DNA of 64,000 nucleotides from Dactylosporangium sp040689395 (GTDB lineage: Bacteria > Actinomycetota > Actinomycetes > Mycobacteriales > Micromonosporaceae), in NCBI RefSeq assembly GCF_040689395.1, contig NZ_JBFAZX010000004.1, positions 62,001 to 126,000 of the forward strand, in the 5' to 3' direction. Positions within the stretch are counted from its first letter, which is position 1. Each line of letters opens with the position of its first letter. Both the position numbers and the translations under genes were made by a program. A model generated the notes under the pieces. That model ran no database searches and was not told the DNA's origin. It worked only from the letters and a program-made list of their open reading frames with translations. This document shows, piece after piece, positions 51,204 to 61,977 of the stretch.

Positions 51204-51800
51204 TTACCAGCCCCTGGCGCGCCACTGCGGCAGGGCCGGGCGCTCGGCGCCGATCGTGGAGTCCTTGCCGTGGCCGGGGTAGATCACCGTCGAGTCCGGT
51301 AGCGGGCCGAAGACCTTCTCCTCCAGGTCGTCCATCAAGGAGTTGAAGTCTGTCGGGTTTGTTGTCCGCCCAGGACCCCCGGGGAAGAGGGCGTCGCCGG
51401 TGAAGAGGTGGCCGCCGTCCGGCTCGTAGTACAGGGCGATCGAGCCCGGGGTGTGGCCCACCAGGTGGATCACCGAGAGGGTGCAGTCGCCGACGCGGAG
51501 GGTGTCGTCCTCGTTCAGGGTGCCGGTGACCACCGGGATCTCGGGGGCGTCGGCCGGGTGGGCCAGGGACTGCGCACCCGTCGCCTCGATCACTTCGGCG
51601 AGCGCCATCCAGTGATCGGGGTGGCGGTGGGTGGTGACGACCGCGCGGATGCCTTCCGGCTCCACGAGCTGGAGCAGCCGTGGTGCCTCGTTGGCCGCGT
51701 CGATCAGGACGCCCTCGCCGGTGGCGCGGCAGCGCAGCAGGTACGCGTTGTTGTCCATCGGTCCGACGGAGAGCTTGGTGATCGAGAGTGCGGTCGTCAT
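51204..51800 (-). CDS. MBL-fold metallo-hydrolase (glyoxalase II-like)
   Basis: 198 residues. I chose ATG 51800 because GGAGG lies seven bases upstream; ATG 51806 touches it. The metal site motif is THRHPDHWMAL (THxHxDH), with HLVGHTPGSIALYY, FTGDALFPGGPGR and the final His in YPGHGKDSTIG. Many of the family hydrolyse thioesters such as S-lactoylglutathione or mycothiol conjugates. The start overlaps the upstream small gene (ATGA). Confidence 0.9.
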   Translation of the reverse strand: MTTALSITKLSVGPMDNNAYLLRCRATGEGVLIDAANEAPRLLQLVEPEGIRAVVTTHRHPDHWMALAEVIEATGAQSLAHPADAPEIPVVTGTLNEDDTLRVGDCTLSVIHLVGHTPGSIALYYEPDGGHLFTGDALFPGGPGRTTNPTDFNSLMDDLEEKVFGPLPDSTVIYPGHGKDSTIGAERPALPQWRARGW

Positions 51801-52087
51801 TTCCATGCCTCCAGGCTGGGCAGGTCGCCGCGGCCGGAGAGCCAGGCGGCTAGAAGATGTGCCGGGCCGGTCACGGTCGGTGCGGACGGGACGGTGAGCA
51901 GCGCGGCGCCATCCGGGTCCGCGAGGGTCGCCACGCGCGGGGCCGACGGGTCGTGCAGCGGGAACGCGGGCGGCCAGTCGGCGGAACACCGGGCGAGCGG
52001 GGCGTCGTCGAGACCGCGCACGGTGGCGGGCGGCCGGGCGGTGGCTCGTTCAAGCTCGGGGTTGAGCACCAGCGGATCGGCCGTCAC
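51797..52087 (-). CDS. Small hypothetical protein coupled to the MBL hydrolase
   Basis: 96 residues from GTG 52087, seven bases behind TAGGGT, which fits a leaderless start; GTG 52096 is possible. The end TGPAHLLAAWLSGRGD resembles the C-terminus of maleylpyruvate isomerase (DinB-like, mycothiol-dependent) family proteins, but the metal-binding helical bundle is missing. It may be a stand-alone C-terminal domain or a truncated gene. Its stop overlaps the MBL start. Confidence 0.55.
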   Translation of the reverse strand: MTADPLVLNPELERATARPPATVRGLDDAPLARCSADWPPAFPLHDPSAPRVATLADPDGAALLTVPSAPTVTGPAHLLAAWLSGRGDLPSLEAWK

Positions 52088-52097
52088 AGCAGACACC

Positions 52098-52532
52098 CTA
52101 GCGCTGACGGACCCCGACGGCGGGCGGCAGGTCGCCGACGGCCCAGTGCAGTTCGTCCTCCCAGTCGGCCACGCTGAGGTCGACGGTCTCGAAGGACAGC
52201 CTGGCGCCGATGGGCTTCCCGAGGTACCCCGCGAAAAGATCATGGACCACGACGAGCCGCTGGCCGACCGCTAAGGCCGCGGGGTCACGGCCGCCGGCGG
52301 GCCTGACCTCGAGGCGGCCGTAGACGCCCATCTCGGCGTCGGTCCCGCGATCCTCGACGATCACGTCCAGGATCTCGTCCTCGGCGCCGACGTGAAACCC
52401 GTAGGACGTGCCCCCGAACGTCAGCCAGAACCGCATCAGCGAGTCGTCCTGGCCAGGCGAGACGTGCCACTGCACGTCGGCCCGCTCGAGGCGGAGTCCG
52501 ACGGCGCCGGCCAGCACATGCGAGGGAAGCAC
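52098..52532 (-). CDS. Hypothetical beta-rich protein
   Basis: 144 residues from GTG 52532, six bases from TATGGT (52544-52539). Strand-rich: LRLERADVQWHVSPGQDDSLMRFWLTFGG, LDVIVEDRG, GQRLVVVHDLFAGYLGKPIGARLSFETV. No signal, membrane helix or known motif. It precedes the small gene and the MBL gene on the same strand. Confidence 0.6.
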   Translation of the reverse strand: MLPSHVLAGAVGLRLERADVQWHVSPGQDDSLMRFWLTFGGTSYGFHVGAEDEILDVIVEDRGTDAEMGVYGRLEVRPAGGRDPAALAVGQRLVVVHDLFAGYLGKPIGARLSFETVDLSVADWEDELHWAVGDLPPAVGVRQR

Positions 52533-52581
52533 GCCCTGACCATAGCCCCGATATTCGGTTTCGCGGCATGGACGCGCTGCC

Positions 52582-52608
52582 TACCGTGGATTTCCGAACG
52601 CCAGTTCG
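52582..52608 (+). promoter_or_regulatory. LexA (SOS) box match upstream of rsgA
   Basis: CGAACGCCAGTTCG (52595-52608) fits the Gram-positive LexA consensus CGAAC-N4-GTTCG exactly and is 14 bases before the rsgA ATG. It sits directly after a -10-like TACCGT (52582-52587), so it would cover the transcription start. Confidence 0.55.
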
Positions 52609-52622
52609 TACGGAAGGATGCC

Positions 52623-53657
52623 ATGCACATCGACCTGTCGGCCCTGGGCTGGGACGACGCCTTCGCCGCGGCCTTCGAGCGCGGGTTCGCCGTGCCCGGT
52701 CAGCGGCCCGCGCGGGTCAGCCGCGTGGACCGGGGCATCTGCACCGCGCTCGCGACCGGCGGCCCGGTCCGGGCGAGCCTGTCGGGCGGCCTGCTGGCCC
52801 GCGCCGCGCAGGACCCGGGGGCGCTGCCCTGCGCCGGCGACTGGCTGGTCGTGCGCACCTGGCCGGACGGGCGGCTGACGGGGGAGGCGGTGCTGCCCAG
52901 GCGCACGGCGATCGTCCGCGCGGTGGCGGGGGAGGAGTCCTTCGGCCAGGTCTTGGCGGCGAACGTCGACGCGGTCGCGGTCGTCGAGCCGGTCGACCCC
53001 TCGCCCGACCTGGGGCGCATCGAGCGGCTGCTGGCGCTGGCGTGGGAGTCGGGGGCAAGGCCGCATCTGGTACTCACGAAAGCCGACCTTGCGGCCGATC
53101 CGCAGGCGCTCGCGGCGCAGATGCCGGCGCGCGCGTCCGGCGTGGAGGTGCACGCCGTCAGCGCCCGCACCGGGCTGGGCCTGGACGCGCTGCGCCCGCT
53201 CGTCGCGCATGGCCGCACGCTCGGCCTGCTCGGGCAGTCCGGGGCGGGCAAGTCCAGCCTGGTCAACGCGCTCGCCGGGGCGCCGGTGATGCAGACCCGC
53301 GAGCTGCGCGCCGATGGCCGGGGCCGGCACACCACCACATATCGGGCGTTGATTCCGATGCCGGGCGGCGGTTCGGTCCTCGACACCCCCGGCGTACGCC
53401 TCGTCGGCATGTTCGACACCGCGGCCGGGCTCGATCGGGCGTTCGCGGACGTGACGCGGATCGCGGAACACTGCAGGTTCCAGGACTGCGACCACGCCGA
53501 CGAGCCGGGCTGCGCGGTCCGGGCCGCGGTCGAGGCGGGCGAGCTGAGCCCGCGGCGTTACGCCCACTGGCAGAAGTTACAAAAAGAGCAGATGCTGGCA
53601 GCGGTACGGCGGATGCGGCGCGAAAGCCGCGAACGGCGCCGGCCGGCACGGCCCTAG
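52623..53657 (+). CDS. rsgA: Ribosome small subunit-dependent GTPase A
   Basis: 344 residues. RsgA (YjeQ) checks 30S maturation. An OB-fold (VSRVDRGICTAL, CAGDWLVVRTW) is followed by the circularly permuted GTPase: G4 LTKADL, G5 VSARTG, G1 LLGQSGAGKSSLVNAL (about 204), G3 VLDTPG. The C-terminal zinc site is CRFQDCDHADEPGC (about 283). Length fits. I chose ATG 52623 with GGAAGG upstream. A LexA-type box lies just before it. Confidence 0.94.
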   Translation: MHIDLSALGWDDAFAAAFERGFAVPGQRPARVSRVDRGICTALATGGPVRASLSGGLLARAAQDPGALPCAGDWLVVRTWPDGRLTGEAVLPRRTAIVRAVAGEESFGQVLAANVDAVAVVEPVDPSPDLGRIERLLALAWESGARPHLVLTKADLAADPQALAAQMPARASGVEVHAVSARTGLGLDALRPLVAHGRTLGLLGQSGAGKSSLVNALAGAPVMQTRELRADGRGRHTTTYRALIPMPGGGSVLDTPGVRLVGMFDTAAGLDRAFADVTRIAEHCRFQDCDHADEPGCAVRAAVEAGELSPRRYAHWQKLQKEQMLAAVRRMRRESRERRRPARP

Positions 53658-53708
53658 CCGCGGGGCATTCCCCGTTCGAGCACCCCTCGGGCGATCGGGC
53701 GCCGAAAA

Positions 53709-53731
53709 ATGTCATACCCCCTGGCTAGAGT
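53709..53731 (+). promoter_or_regulatory. PafBC-type DNA-damage promoter of uvrA
   Basis: ATGTCATAC (53709-53717), 8 bases, TAGAGT (53726-53731). It follows the published mycobacterial RecA-independent consensus TTGTCRGTG-N8-TANNNT in layout and spacing, and matches the uvrC promoter at 58224-58246 nearly base for base. The leader to ATG 53802 would be about 64 bases. Confidence 0.7.
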
Positions 53732-53801
53732 TGTCGGCTGGCACCGTGCCGGTGTTCCAACCGGACAAATCACTGCCAAGTTGTCTCTGCCAAGGGGAAG
53801 C

Positions 53802-56948
<3,147 letters not shown>

Positions 56949-56955
56949 ACAGGTG

Positions 56956-56985
56956 CCGGGGGCGGCCCCGCGGGACCGCCCCCGG
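56956..56985. terminator. uvrA terminator
   Basis: CCGGGGGCGG (56956-56965) and CCGCCCCCGG (56976-56985) form a perfect stem; the loop can pair further (CCC/GGG). It starts eight bases after the uvrA stop and is followed by TGCTTCTGCT. Confidence 0.75.
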
Positions 56986-57064
56986 GTGCTTCTGCTGCGG
57001 TCGGGGCTCGCGGGCGGCGCTGCTACGGTGGCCGCTGGCGAGACTTGACCACGGGAGGAGTCAC

Positions 57065-57586
57065 GTGTCGGTCGAGGACGTCTTCAACCCCTGCGCCGCC
57101 ACCGCGCGGCGCACGCTGCTGCTGGGCGCGGGCGCGATGGGCATCGCCGTGCTCGCCGGGTGCGGCGGCGACGAGCCGGCCCCGGGCGCCGGCGGGCAGC
57201 CGGGCGGCTCCAGCGCGCCGGCCGCGCCGACCAGCGCTCGGGGCAACCCGTTCGACGACACCGGCTCTGGCGGCAGCGACGAGCCGAAGGTGCCGTCCAA
57301 CGCGCTGGTCGCCGTGGGCGAGGTGCCGGTCGGCGGCGGGGTCATCGTCAAGGACGCGGTGCTGGTGATCCAGCCGGCGAAGGGGACCTTCAAGGCGTAC
57401 GACGCGATGTGCCCGCACGAGGGCGAGATCGTCGACCCGCCGTTCGACGGCAACCCGATCATCCAGTGCCCGCGGCACAACTCGAAGTTCAAGGTCGCCG
57501 ACGGCAGCCGGGTGGCGGGCCCGGCGCTGCGGGGGCTCAAGGGCATCAGGGTCGAGGTGCGCGGCGGCTACGTCGTGCGCCCCTGA
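57065..57586 (+). CDS. Rieske [2Fe-2S] lipoprotein, larger
   Basis: 173 residues from GTG 57065. A twin-arginine signal with lipobox (ATARRTLLLGAGAMGIAVLAGC) shows export as a folded lipoprotein. After a 60-residue Ser/Gly linker comes the Rieske domain, with cluster ligands in MCPHEG (C-x-H) and CPRHNSKF (C-x2-H) and the end GIRVEVRGGYVV. Role unknown; probably an extracytoplasmic electron carrier. A second, smaller Rieske gene follows. Confidence 0.9.
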   Translation: MSVEDVFNPCAATARRTLLLGAGAMGIAVLAGCGGDEPAPGAGGQPGGSSAPAAPTSARGNPFDDTGSGGSDEPKVPSNALVAVGEVPVGGGVIVKDAVLVIQPAKGTFKAYDAMCPHEGEIVDPPFDGNPIIQCPRHNSKFKVADGSRVAGPALRGLKGIRVEVRGGYVVRP

Positions 57587-57609
57587 TGCTTACGCATGGT
57601 GGCCGTGCG

Positions 57610-57629
57610 GTCGCCGCGTTCGCGGCGAC
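57610..57629. terminator. Hairpin after the first Rieske gene
   Basis: GTCGCCGC-GTTC-GCGGCGAC, perfect 8-bp stem, 24 bases past the stop. Confidence 0.65.
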
Positions 57630-57720
57630 TCTCAGAATTCGTTGAGCATTGAACCGTACCCTCCATGTTCGGTGTATGCATGGCCGCAGCCTGCGGGCCT
57701 AGGAACAGTGGAGGAGCTTG

Positions 57721-58137
57721 ATGAGTGACACGACCCGCCGCGCGGTGCTCGCCGGAGCCGTCGGCGTGACGGCCGCGTCCGTCATCGCCGCCTGTGGGGG
57801 CGGTGACAGTGGATCGAACAGCGCCGCCAACGACTCCAGCCCCAGCGGACCGATCGCCAAGAAGTCGGACATTCCGGTCCAGGGTGGCAAGATCGTCTCC
57901 GCCGGCGGCGGCACGGTGATCACCCAGCCGGAGCCTGGCACGTTCAAGGCATTCACGGCGATCTGCACGCACCAGCTGTGCCTCGTGACGGACGTGGTGA
58001 ACAACTCGATCAACTGCAGGTGTCATGGCAGCACCTTCTCGGCGGTGAACGGATCGGTCACCAATCCGCCGGCCTCCGCGAAGCTGGAGGAGAAGAAGCT
58101 GCGCATCGACGGCGAGGACATCTACCTGACGACGTGA
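57721..58137 (+). CDS. Rieske [2Fe-2S] lipoprotein, smaller
   Basis: 138 residues from ATG 57721 with GGAGGAG upstream. Tat lipoprotein signal TTRRAVLAGAVGVTAASVIAAC, a shorter linker, then ICTHQLC and CRCHGSTF with the two Cys and two His ligands in classic Rieske form (CTHxxC, CxCHGS). It is similar in plan to the preceding gene but only distantly alike in sequence. A hairpin on each side suggests its own transcript. Confidence 0.92.
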   Translation: MSDTTRRAVLAGAVGVTAASVIAACGGGDSGSNSAANDSSPSGPIAKKSDIPVQGGKIVSAGGGTVITQPEPGTFKAFTAICTHQLCLVTDVVNNSINCRCHGSTFSAVNGSVTNPPASAKLEEKKLRIDGEDIYLTT

Positions 58138-58189
58138 CGGGGTGACGCGCTCCCCCGATCGCGGGTCCGATGCGTCCCGATGGCGGGGG

Positions 58190-58210
58190 CGGTCGCCGTC
58201 GTGGCGACCG
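58190..58210. terminator. Hairpin between the Rieske gene and uvrC
   Basis: CGGTCGCC (58190-58197), loop GTCGT, GGCGACCG (58203-58210), a perfect 8-bp stem. Confidence 0.65.
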
Positions 58211-58223
58211 GCCCTCGCCGATT

Positions 58224-58246
58224 TTGTCGTACCCCCCGGATAGTCT
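58224..58246 (+). promoter_or_regulatory. PafBC-type DNA-damage promoter of uvrC
   Basis: TTGTCGTAC (58224-58232), 8 bases CCCCCGGA, TAGTCT (58241-58246), and GTG 58253 six bases on, so the mRNA is leaderless. Same motif and spacing as at uvrA (TGTC(A/G)TACCCCC core in both). Confidence 0.72.
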
Positions 58247-58252
58247 CGAACC

Positions 58253-60466
58253 GTGCCTGACCCGTCGACGTATCGACCCGCTCCGGGGACCATTCCCGAC
58301 GCGCCGGGGGTGTATCGCTTCTACGACCCCTCCGGCCGGGTCATCTACGTGGGCAAGGCCAAGAGCCTCCGGCAGCGGCTCAGCAGCTACTTCGCCGACC
58401 TGTGGACGCTGCACTCACGCACCCAGCAGATGGTCACCACGGCGTCGCGGGTCGACTGGGTCACCGTCGGCACCGAGGTCGAGGCACTGCAGCTCGAGTA
58501 CAACTGGATCAAGGCGTACGACCCGCGGTTCAACGTCCGGTATCGCGACGACAAGAGCTATCCGTATCTCGCCGTCACGCTCGACGAGGCGTATCCGCGG
58601 CTGCAGGTGATGCGCGGCGCCAAGCGCAAGGGCGTGCGCTATTTCGGGCCGTATGCGCACGCCTGGGCCATCCGCGAGGTGCTCGACCTGCTGCTGCGGG
58701 TGTTCCCGGCCCGCACGTGCTCGTCGGGCGTCTTCAAGCGCGCGGGGCAGATCGGGCGGCCGTGCCTGCTGGGGTATATCGGGAAGTGCTCGGCGCCGTG
58801 CGTCGACCGGGTCAGCGAGGACGAGCACCGGCAGATCGTCGAGAACTTCTGCGACTTCATGGCCGGCCGGACCGACACGATGATCAAGCAGCTCGAGCGG
58901 GAGATGTATGAGGCCTCCGACGAGCTGGACTTCGAGCGCGCCGCACGGCTGCGCGATGACCTCGGTGCACTGCGCCGCGCGATGGAGAAGCAGGCCGTGG
59001 TGCTCGGCGACGGCACCGACGCCGACGTGGTCGCCTTCGCCGACGACCCGCTCGAGGCCGCGGTCCAGGTGTTCCACGTGCGCGGCGGGCGGGTGCGGGG
59101 CCAGCGCGGCTGGATCGTGGAGAAGACCGAGGATCTCACCGTCGGCGACCTCGTGCACCACTTCTGCACCCAGATCTACGGCAGCGAGGCCGGCGCCGAG
59201 GCCGCCGACCTGCCGCGGGAGCTGCTGGTGCCGGAGCTGCCGGCCGACGTCGACGCGCTCGCCGACTGGCTGACCCGGCTGCGCGGGAGCCGGGTCGCGA
59301 TCCGGGTGCCGCAGCGCGGCGACAAGAAGGCCCTCGCCGACACCGTCGCGCGCAACGCCGAGCAGGCCCTGCAGCAGCACAAGCTGCGCCGGGCCGGCGA
59401 TCTCAGCACCCGCAGCAAGGCGCTGGAGGAGCTCGCCGAGGCGCTGGGCATGCAGACCGCGCCGCTGCGCGTCGAGTGCTACGACGTGTCGCAGATCCAG
59501 GGCACCGACGTGGTCGCGAGCATGGTCGTCTTCGAGGACGGGCTGTCGCGCAAGAGCGAGTATCGGCGCTTCGCGATCAACGGCGCGACCGACGACGTGT
59601 CGGCCATCTCCGAGGTGCTGCGGCGGCGGTTCGCGCGATACCTCGACGCCAAGGTCGAGATGGACGAGGCCGGCGAGGTCGACCCGTCCCGCCCCGGCAT
59701 CGACCCGACGACGGGGCGCCCGCGCAAGTTCGCCTACCCGCCCCAGCTCGTGGTCGTGGACGGCGGCCAGCCCCAGGTCAACGCCGCCGCCCAGGTGTTG
59801 CTCGACCTCGGCATCGACGACATCACGATCTGCGGCCTCGCCAAGCGCCTGGAGGAGGTGTGGCTGCCCGACGACGAGTTCCCGGTGATCCTGCCGCGCG
59901 CCTCCGAGGGCCTGTATCTGCTGCAGCGGGTCCGCGACGAGGCCCACCGCTTCGCGATCACGTATCACCGCCAGAAGCGCTCGAAGCGCATGACCGCGTC
60001 GACCCTGGACGCCGTGCCGGGCCTCGGCGAGATCCGCCGCAAGGCCCTGCTGCGCCACTTCGGTTCACTCAAAAGGCTGAAGTCGGCGAGCCTCGACGAG
60101 ATCGCGGAGGTCCCCGGCATCGGCCGCCGCACGGCGGAGGCGGTCCTCACCGCCCTCGGCGGGGGAGGTCCCACCGCCCCGGGCGCCGACGCCCCCGCCA
60201 CGCCGGAGCGCCCGGCCGCGTTTCCCGCCCCCGCCGCCACCGACGAGGCACACGCCGCGGCCGTGGAGGCCCGCCCCGCCGCTGACGAGACCCGCGACGA
60301 GCCATGCGAGGCCGTTGACGAGCGCCGGGCCGTGGATGAGCGCGAGGTCGTTGACGAGCCGAGCGAGGCTCGTGACCAGCCGCGCGACGAGGCTGGTGAC
60401 CGGTCGGGCACGCACCGTGATGGGCCGCGTGAGGGTGTTGGGTCAGGCGAGTGGGGGCCGTCGTGA
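58253..60466 (+). CDS. uvrC: Excinuclease ABC subunit C
   Basis: 737 residues. UvrC makes both cuts beside a lesion. GIY-YIG domain at residues 15-95 (APGVYRFYDPSGRVIYVGKAKSLRQRL), CSAPC Cys region, UVR helix (ERAARLRDDLGALRRAM), RNase H-like domain (ECYDVSQIQGTDVVASMVVF, VVVDGGQPQVNAA) and two helix-hairpin-helix motifs (LDAVPGLGEIRRKALLRHFGS, EVPGIGRRTAEAVL). Residues about 640-737 are an added Ala/Glu/Arg-rich tail with VDE(R/P) repeats. Confidence 0.97.
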   Translation: MPDPSTYRPAPGTIPDAPGVYRFYDPSGRVIYVGKAKSLRQRLSSYFADLWTLHSRTQQMVTTASRVDWVTVGTEVEALQLEYNWIKAYDPRFNVRYRDDKSYPYLAVTLDEAYPRLQVMRGAKRKGVRYFGPYAHAWAIREVLDLLLRVFPARTCSSGVFKRAGQIGRPCLLGYIGKCSAPCVDRVSEDEHRQIVENFCDFMAGRTDTMIKQLEREMYEASDELDFERAARLRDDLGALRRAMEKQAVVLGDGTDADVVAFADDPLEAAVQVFHVRGGRVRGQRGWIVEKTEDLTVGDLVHHFCTQIYGSEAGAEAADLPRELLVPELPADVDALADWLTRLRGSRVAIRVPQRGDKKALADTVARNAEQALQQHKLRRAGDLSTRSKALEELAEALGMQTAPLRVECYDVSQIQGTDVVASMVVFEDGLSRKSEYRRFAINGATDDVSAISEVLRRRFARYLDAKVEMDEAGEVDPSRPGIDPTTGRPRKFAYPPQLVVVDGGQPQVNAAAQVLLDLGIDDITICGLAKRLEEVWLPDDEFPVILPRASEGLYLLQRVRDEAHRFAITYHRQKRSKRMTASTLDAVPGLGEIRRKALLRHFGSLKRLKSASLDEIAEVPGIGRRTAEAVLTALGGGGPTAPGADAPATPERPAAFPAPAATDEAHAAAVEARPAADETRDEPCEAVDERRAVDEREVVDEPSEARDQPRDEAGDRSGTHRDGPREGVGSGEWGPS

Positions 60467-60693
60467 CGCGATGCGCGAGGCCGGCGACGGGGTGGACGAG
60501 GTGGGTGGAGGTGGCGGCGTGTCGGGCGGGGAGCATGACGCTGCGCACGGCGACGACAGCGTGGAGTCACCGGTTCGCGTGTCGGCGGTGGTGAGATCGG
60601 GCGGGGCTGCGACGGAGGGGCACGGATACCGCGAACTAGTGCAAATCGACCGACCGTCCGATGGCGCGAGCGGTACGACATAAACTCATCGAC

Positions 60694-61977
60694 GTGTCGA
60701 GAGAAGGCGACGTGCCCAGTGATGCCCCCGCGCCCGACGACGGCGCCCCGCCGTTAGGTGACGCGGCCGCGGATTCGCGGGACGGGCGGACCGTCGCCGA
60801 CCGCGAAGCCGGGCCGCGCGCCGGGCGGGAAGCCGACCCGGACACGCCGGAGACCGGCGGTCCCGAGCACGCCGCCGCCGACCGCGGGACCGGGCCGATC
60901 GTCGTGGGCCGGGAAGTCGTGGGCCGGGAACCGGAGCCGGAGGCCGGGCAGGCAATCGTGGGCTGGGATGCGCAGCCCGGGGCCGAGCGGGCAGCCGACC
61001 AGGCCATCGCGGGCTGGGATGCGGGCCCGGGAACCGAGGGGGCAACCGAGCAGGCCGTCGTGGGCCGCGCGGCCGGGCCGGGTGCCGCACCCGGCGAAGG
61101 AGGGGTGCCCGGGCGCAAGGCCACCGACCTGGTCATCGTGACCGGGGTGTCCGGGGGCGGGCGCAGCACCGTGGCGCGGGCGCTCGAGAACGTCGGGTAT
61201 TACGTCGTGGACAACCTGCCGCAGGCGCTGCTGCTGGACATGGCCGAGCTCGCCCACGCCGCGAAGGGGGCCGTCCGCCGCACCGCCATGGTGCTCGACG
61301 TGCGCAGCCACGCGTTCTCGACGGACCTGCCGGGCGCGGTCAAGTCGCTGCGGGAGCGTGGGTTCAACCCGCGGATGGTGTTCGTCGACGCCGACGACGA
61401 GGTGCTGATCCGGCGCTTCGAGAGCGTGCGGCGCTCGCACCCGCTGCAGGGCGCCGGGCGTCTGTCCGACGGCATCGCCGCCGAGCGCAAGCTGCTGCAG
61501 GAGGCGCGTGAGCAGGCCGATGTCCTGATCGACACGAGTCACCTGAACGTCAACCAGCTGCGCGGGCGCATCGAGGAGATGTTCGGCGAGGAGGACACGA
61601 CTCAGATCAGGGTCACGGTGCTGTCCTTCGGCTTCAAGTACGGGCTGCCGCCCGACGCCGACTTCGTGCTCGACGCGCGCTTCCTGCCCAACCCGTACTG
61701 GGTGCCGGAGCTGCGCGAGCATACGGGCAGGGAGACCGACGTCAGCCGGTACGTCCTCGGGCAGCGCGGGGCGATCACGTTCGTGGAGACGTACGCGCGG
61801 CTGATCAACGCCACGGCGCCCGGGTTCGAGCGCGAGGGCAAGCGCTACCTGACGATCGCCGTCGGGTGCACGGGCGGCAAGCACCGCAGCGTCGCCATCG
61901 CCGAGGAGCTCGCCCGGCGGCTGCGCGACATGCGGCTCGCGGCATCGCCCCAGCACCGCGACCTGGGACGCGAATGA
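60694..61977 (+). CDS. rapZ: RNase adapter RapZ with long repeat-bearing N-terminus
   Basis: 427 residues from GTG 60694; I chose it because TAAACT (60681-60686) lies seven bases upstream. The conserved part begins at about residue 145: VIVTGVSGGGRSTVARALENVGYYVVDNLP (P-loop with Arg where Lys is usual, common in Actinobacteria), VRSHAFSTDLPGAV, SFGFKYGLPPDADFVLDARFLPNPYW and IAVGCTGGKHRSVAIAEEL. The first 140 residues are acidic and low complexity, unlike the typical 285-residue protein. It binds small signals and, in E. coli, steers RNase E. yvcK overlaps by four bases. Confidence 0.93.
   Translation: MSREGDVPSDAPAPDDGAPPLGDAAADSRDGRTVADREAGPRAGREADPDTPETGGPEHAAADRGTGPIVVGREVVGREPEPEAGQAIVGWDAQPGAERAADQAIAGWDAGPGTEGATEQAVVGRAAGPGAAPGEGGVPGRKATDLVIVTGVSGGGRSTVARALENVGYYVVDNLPQALLLDMAELAHAAKGAVRRTAMVLDVRSHAFSTDLPGAVKSLRERGFNPRMVFVDADDEVLIRRFESVRRSHPLQGAGRLSDGIAAERKLLQEAREQADVLIDTSHLNVNQLRGRIEEMFGEEDTTQIRVTVLSFGFKYGLPPDADFVLDARFLPNPYWVPELREHTGRETDVSRYVLGQRGAITFVETYARLINATAPGFEREGKRYLTIAVGCTGGKHRSVAIAEELARRLRDMRLAASPQHRDLGRE
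60901..61101 (+). repeat. Tandem repeats in the RapZ N-terminal region
   Basis: GTCGTGGGCCGGGAA is duplicated perfectly (60901-60915, 60916-60930). A 51-bp unit then occurs three times (60949-60999, 61000-61050, 61051-61101), encoding QAI(V/A)GWDAxPGxE-type 17-residue units; the third has diverged. Frame is kept throughout. Confidence 0.85.

Noticed and set aside
60315..60683. Small plus-strand gene overlapping the uvrC end
   Set aside because: Low-complexity frame in a repetitive region, no start signals; uvrC and rapZ leave no room for it.
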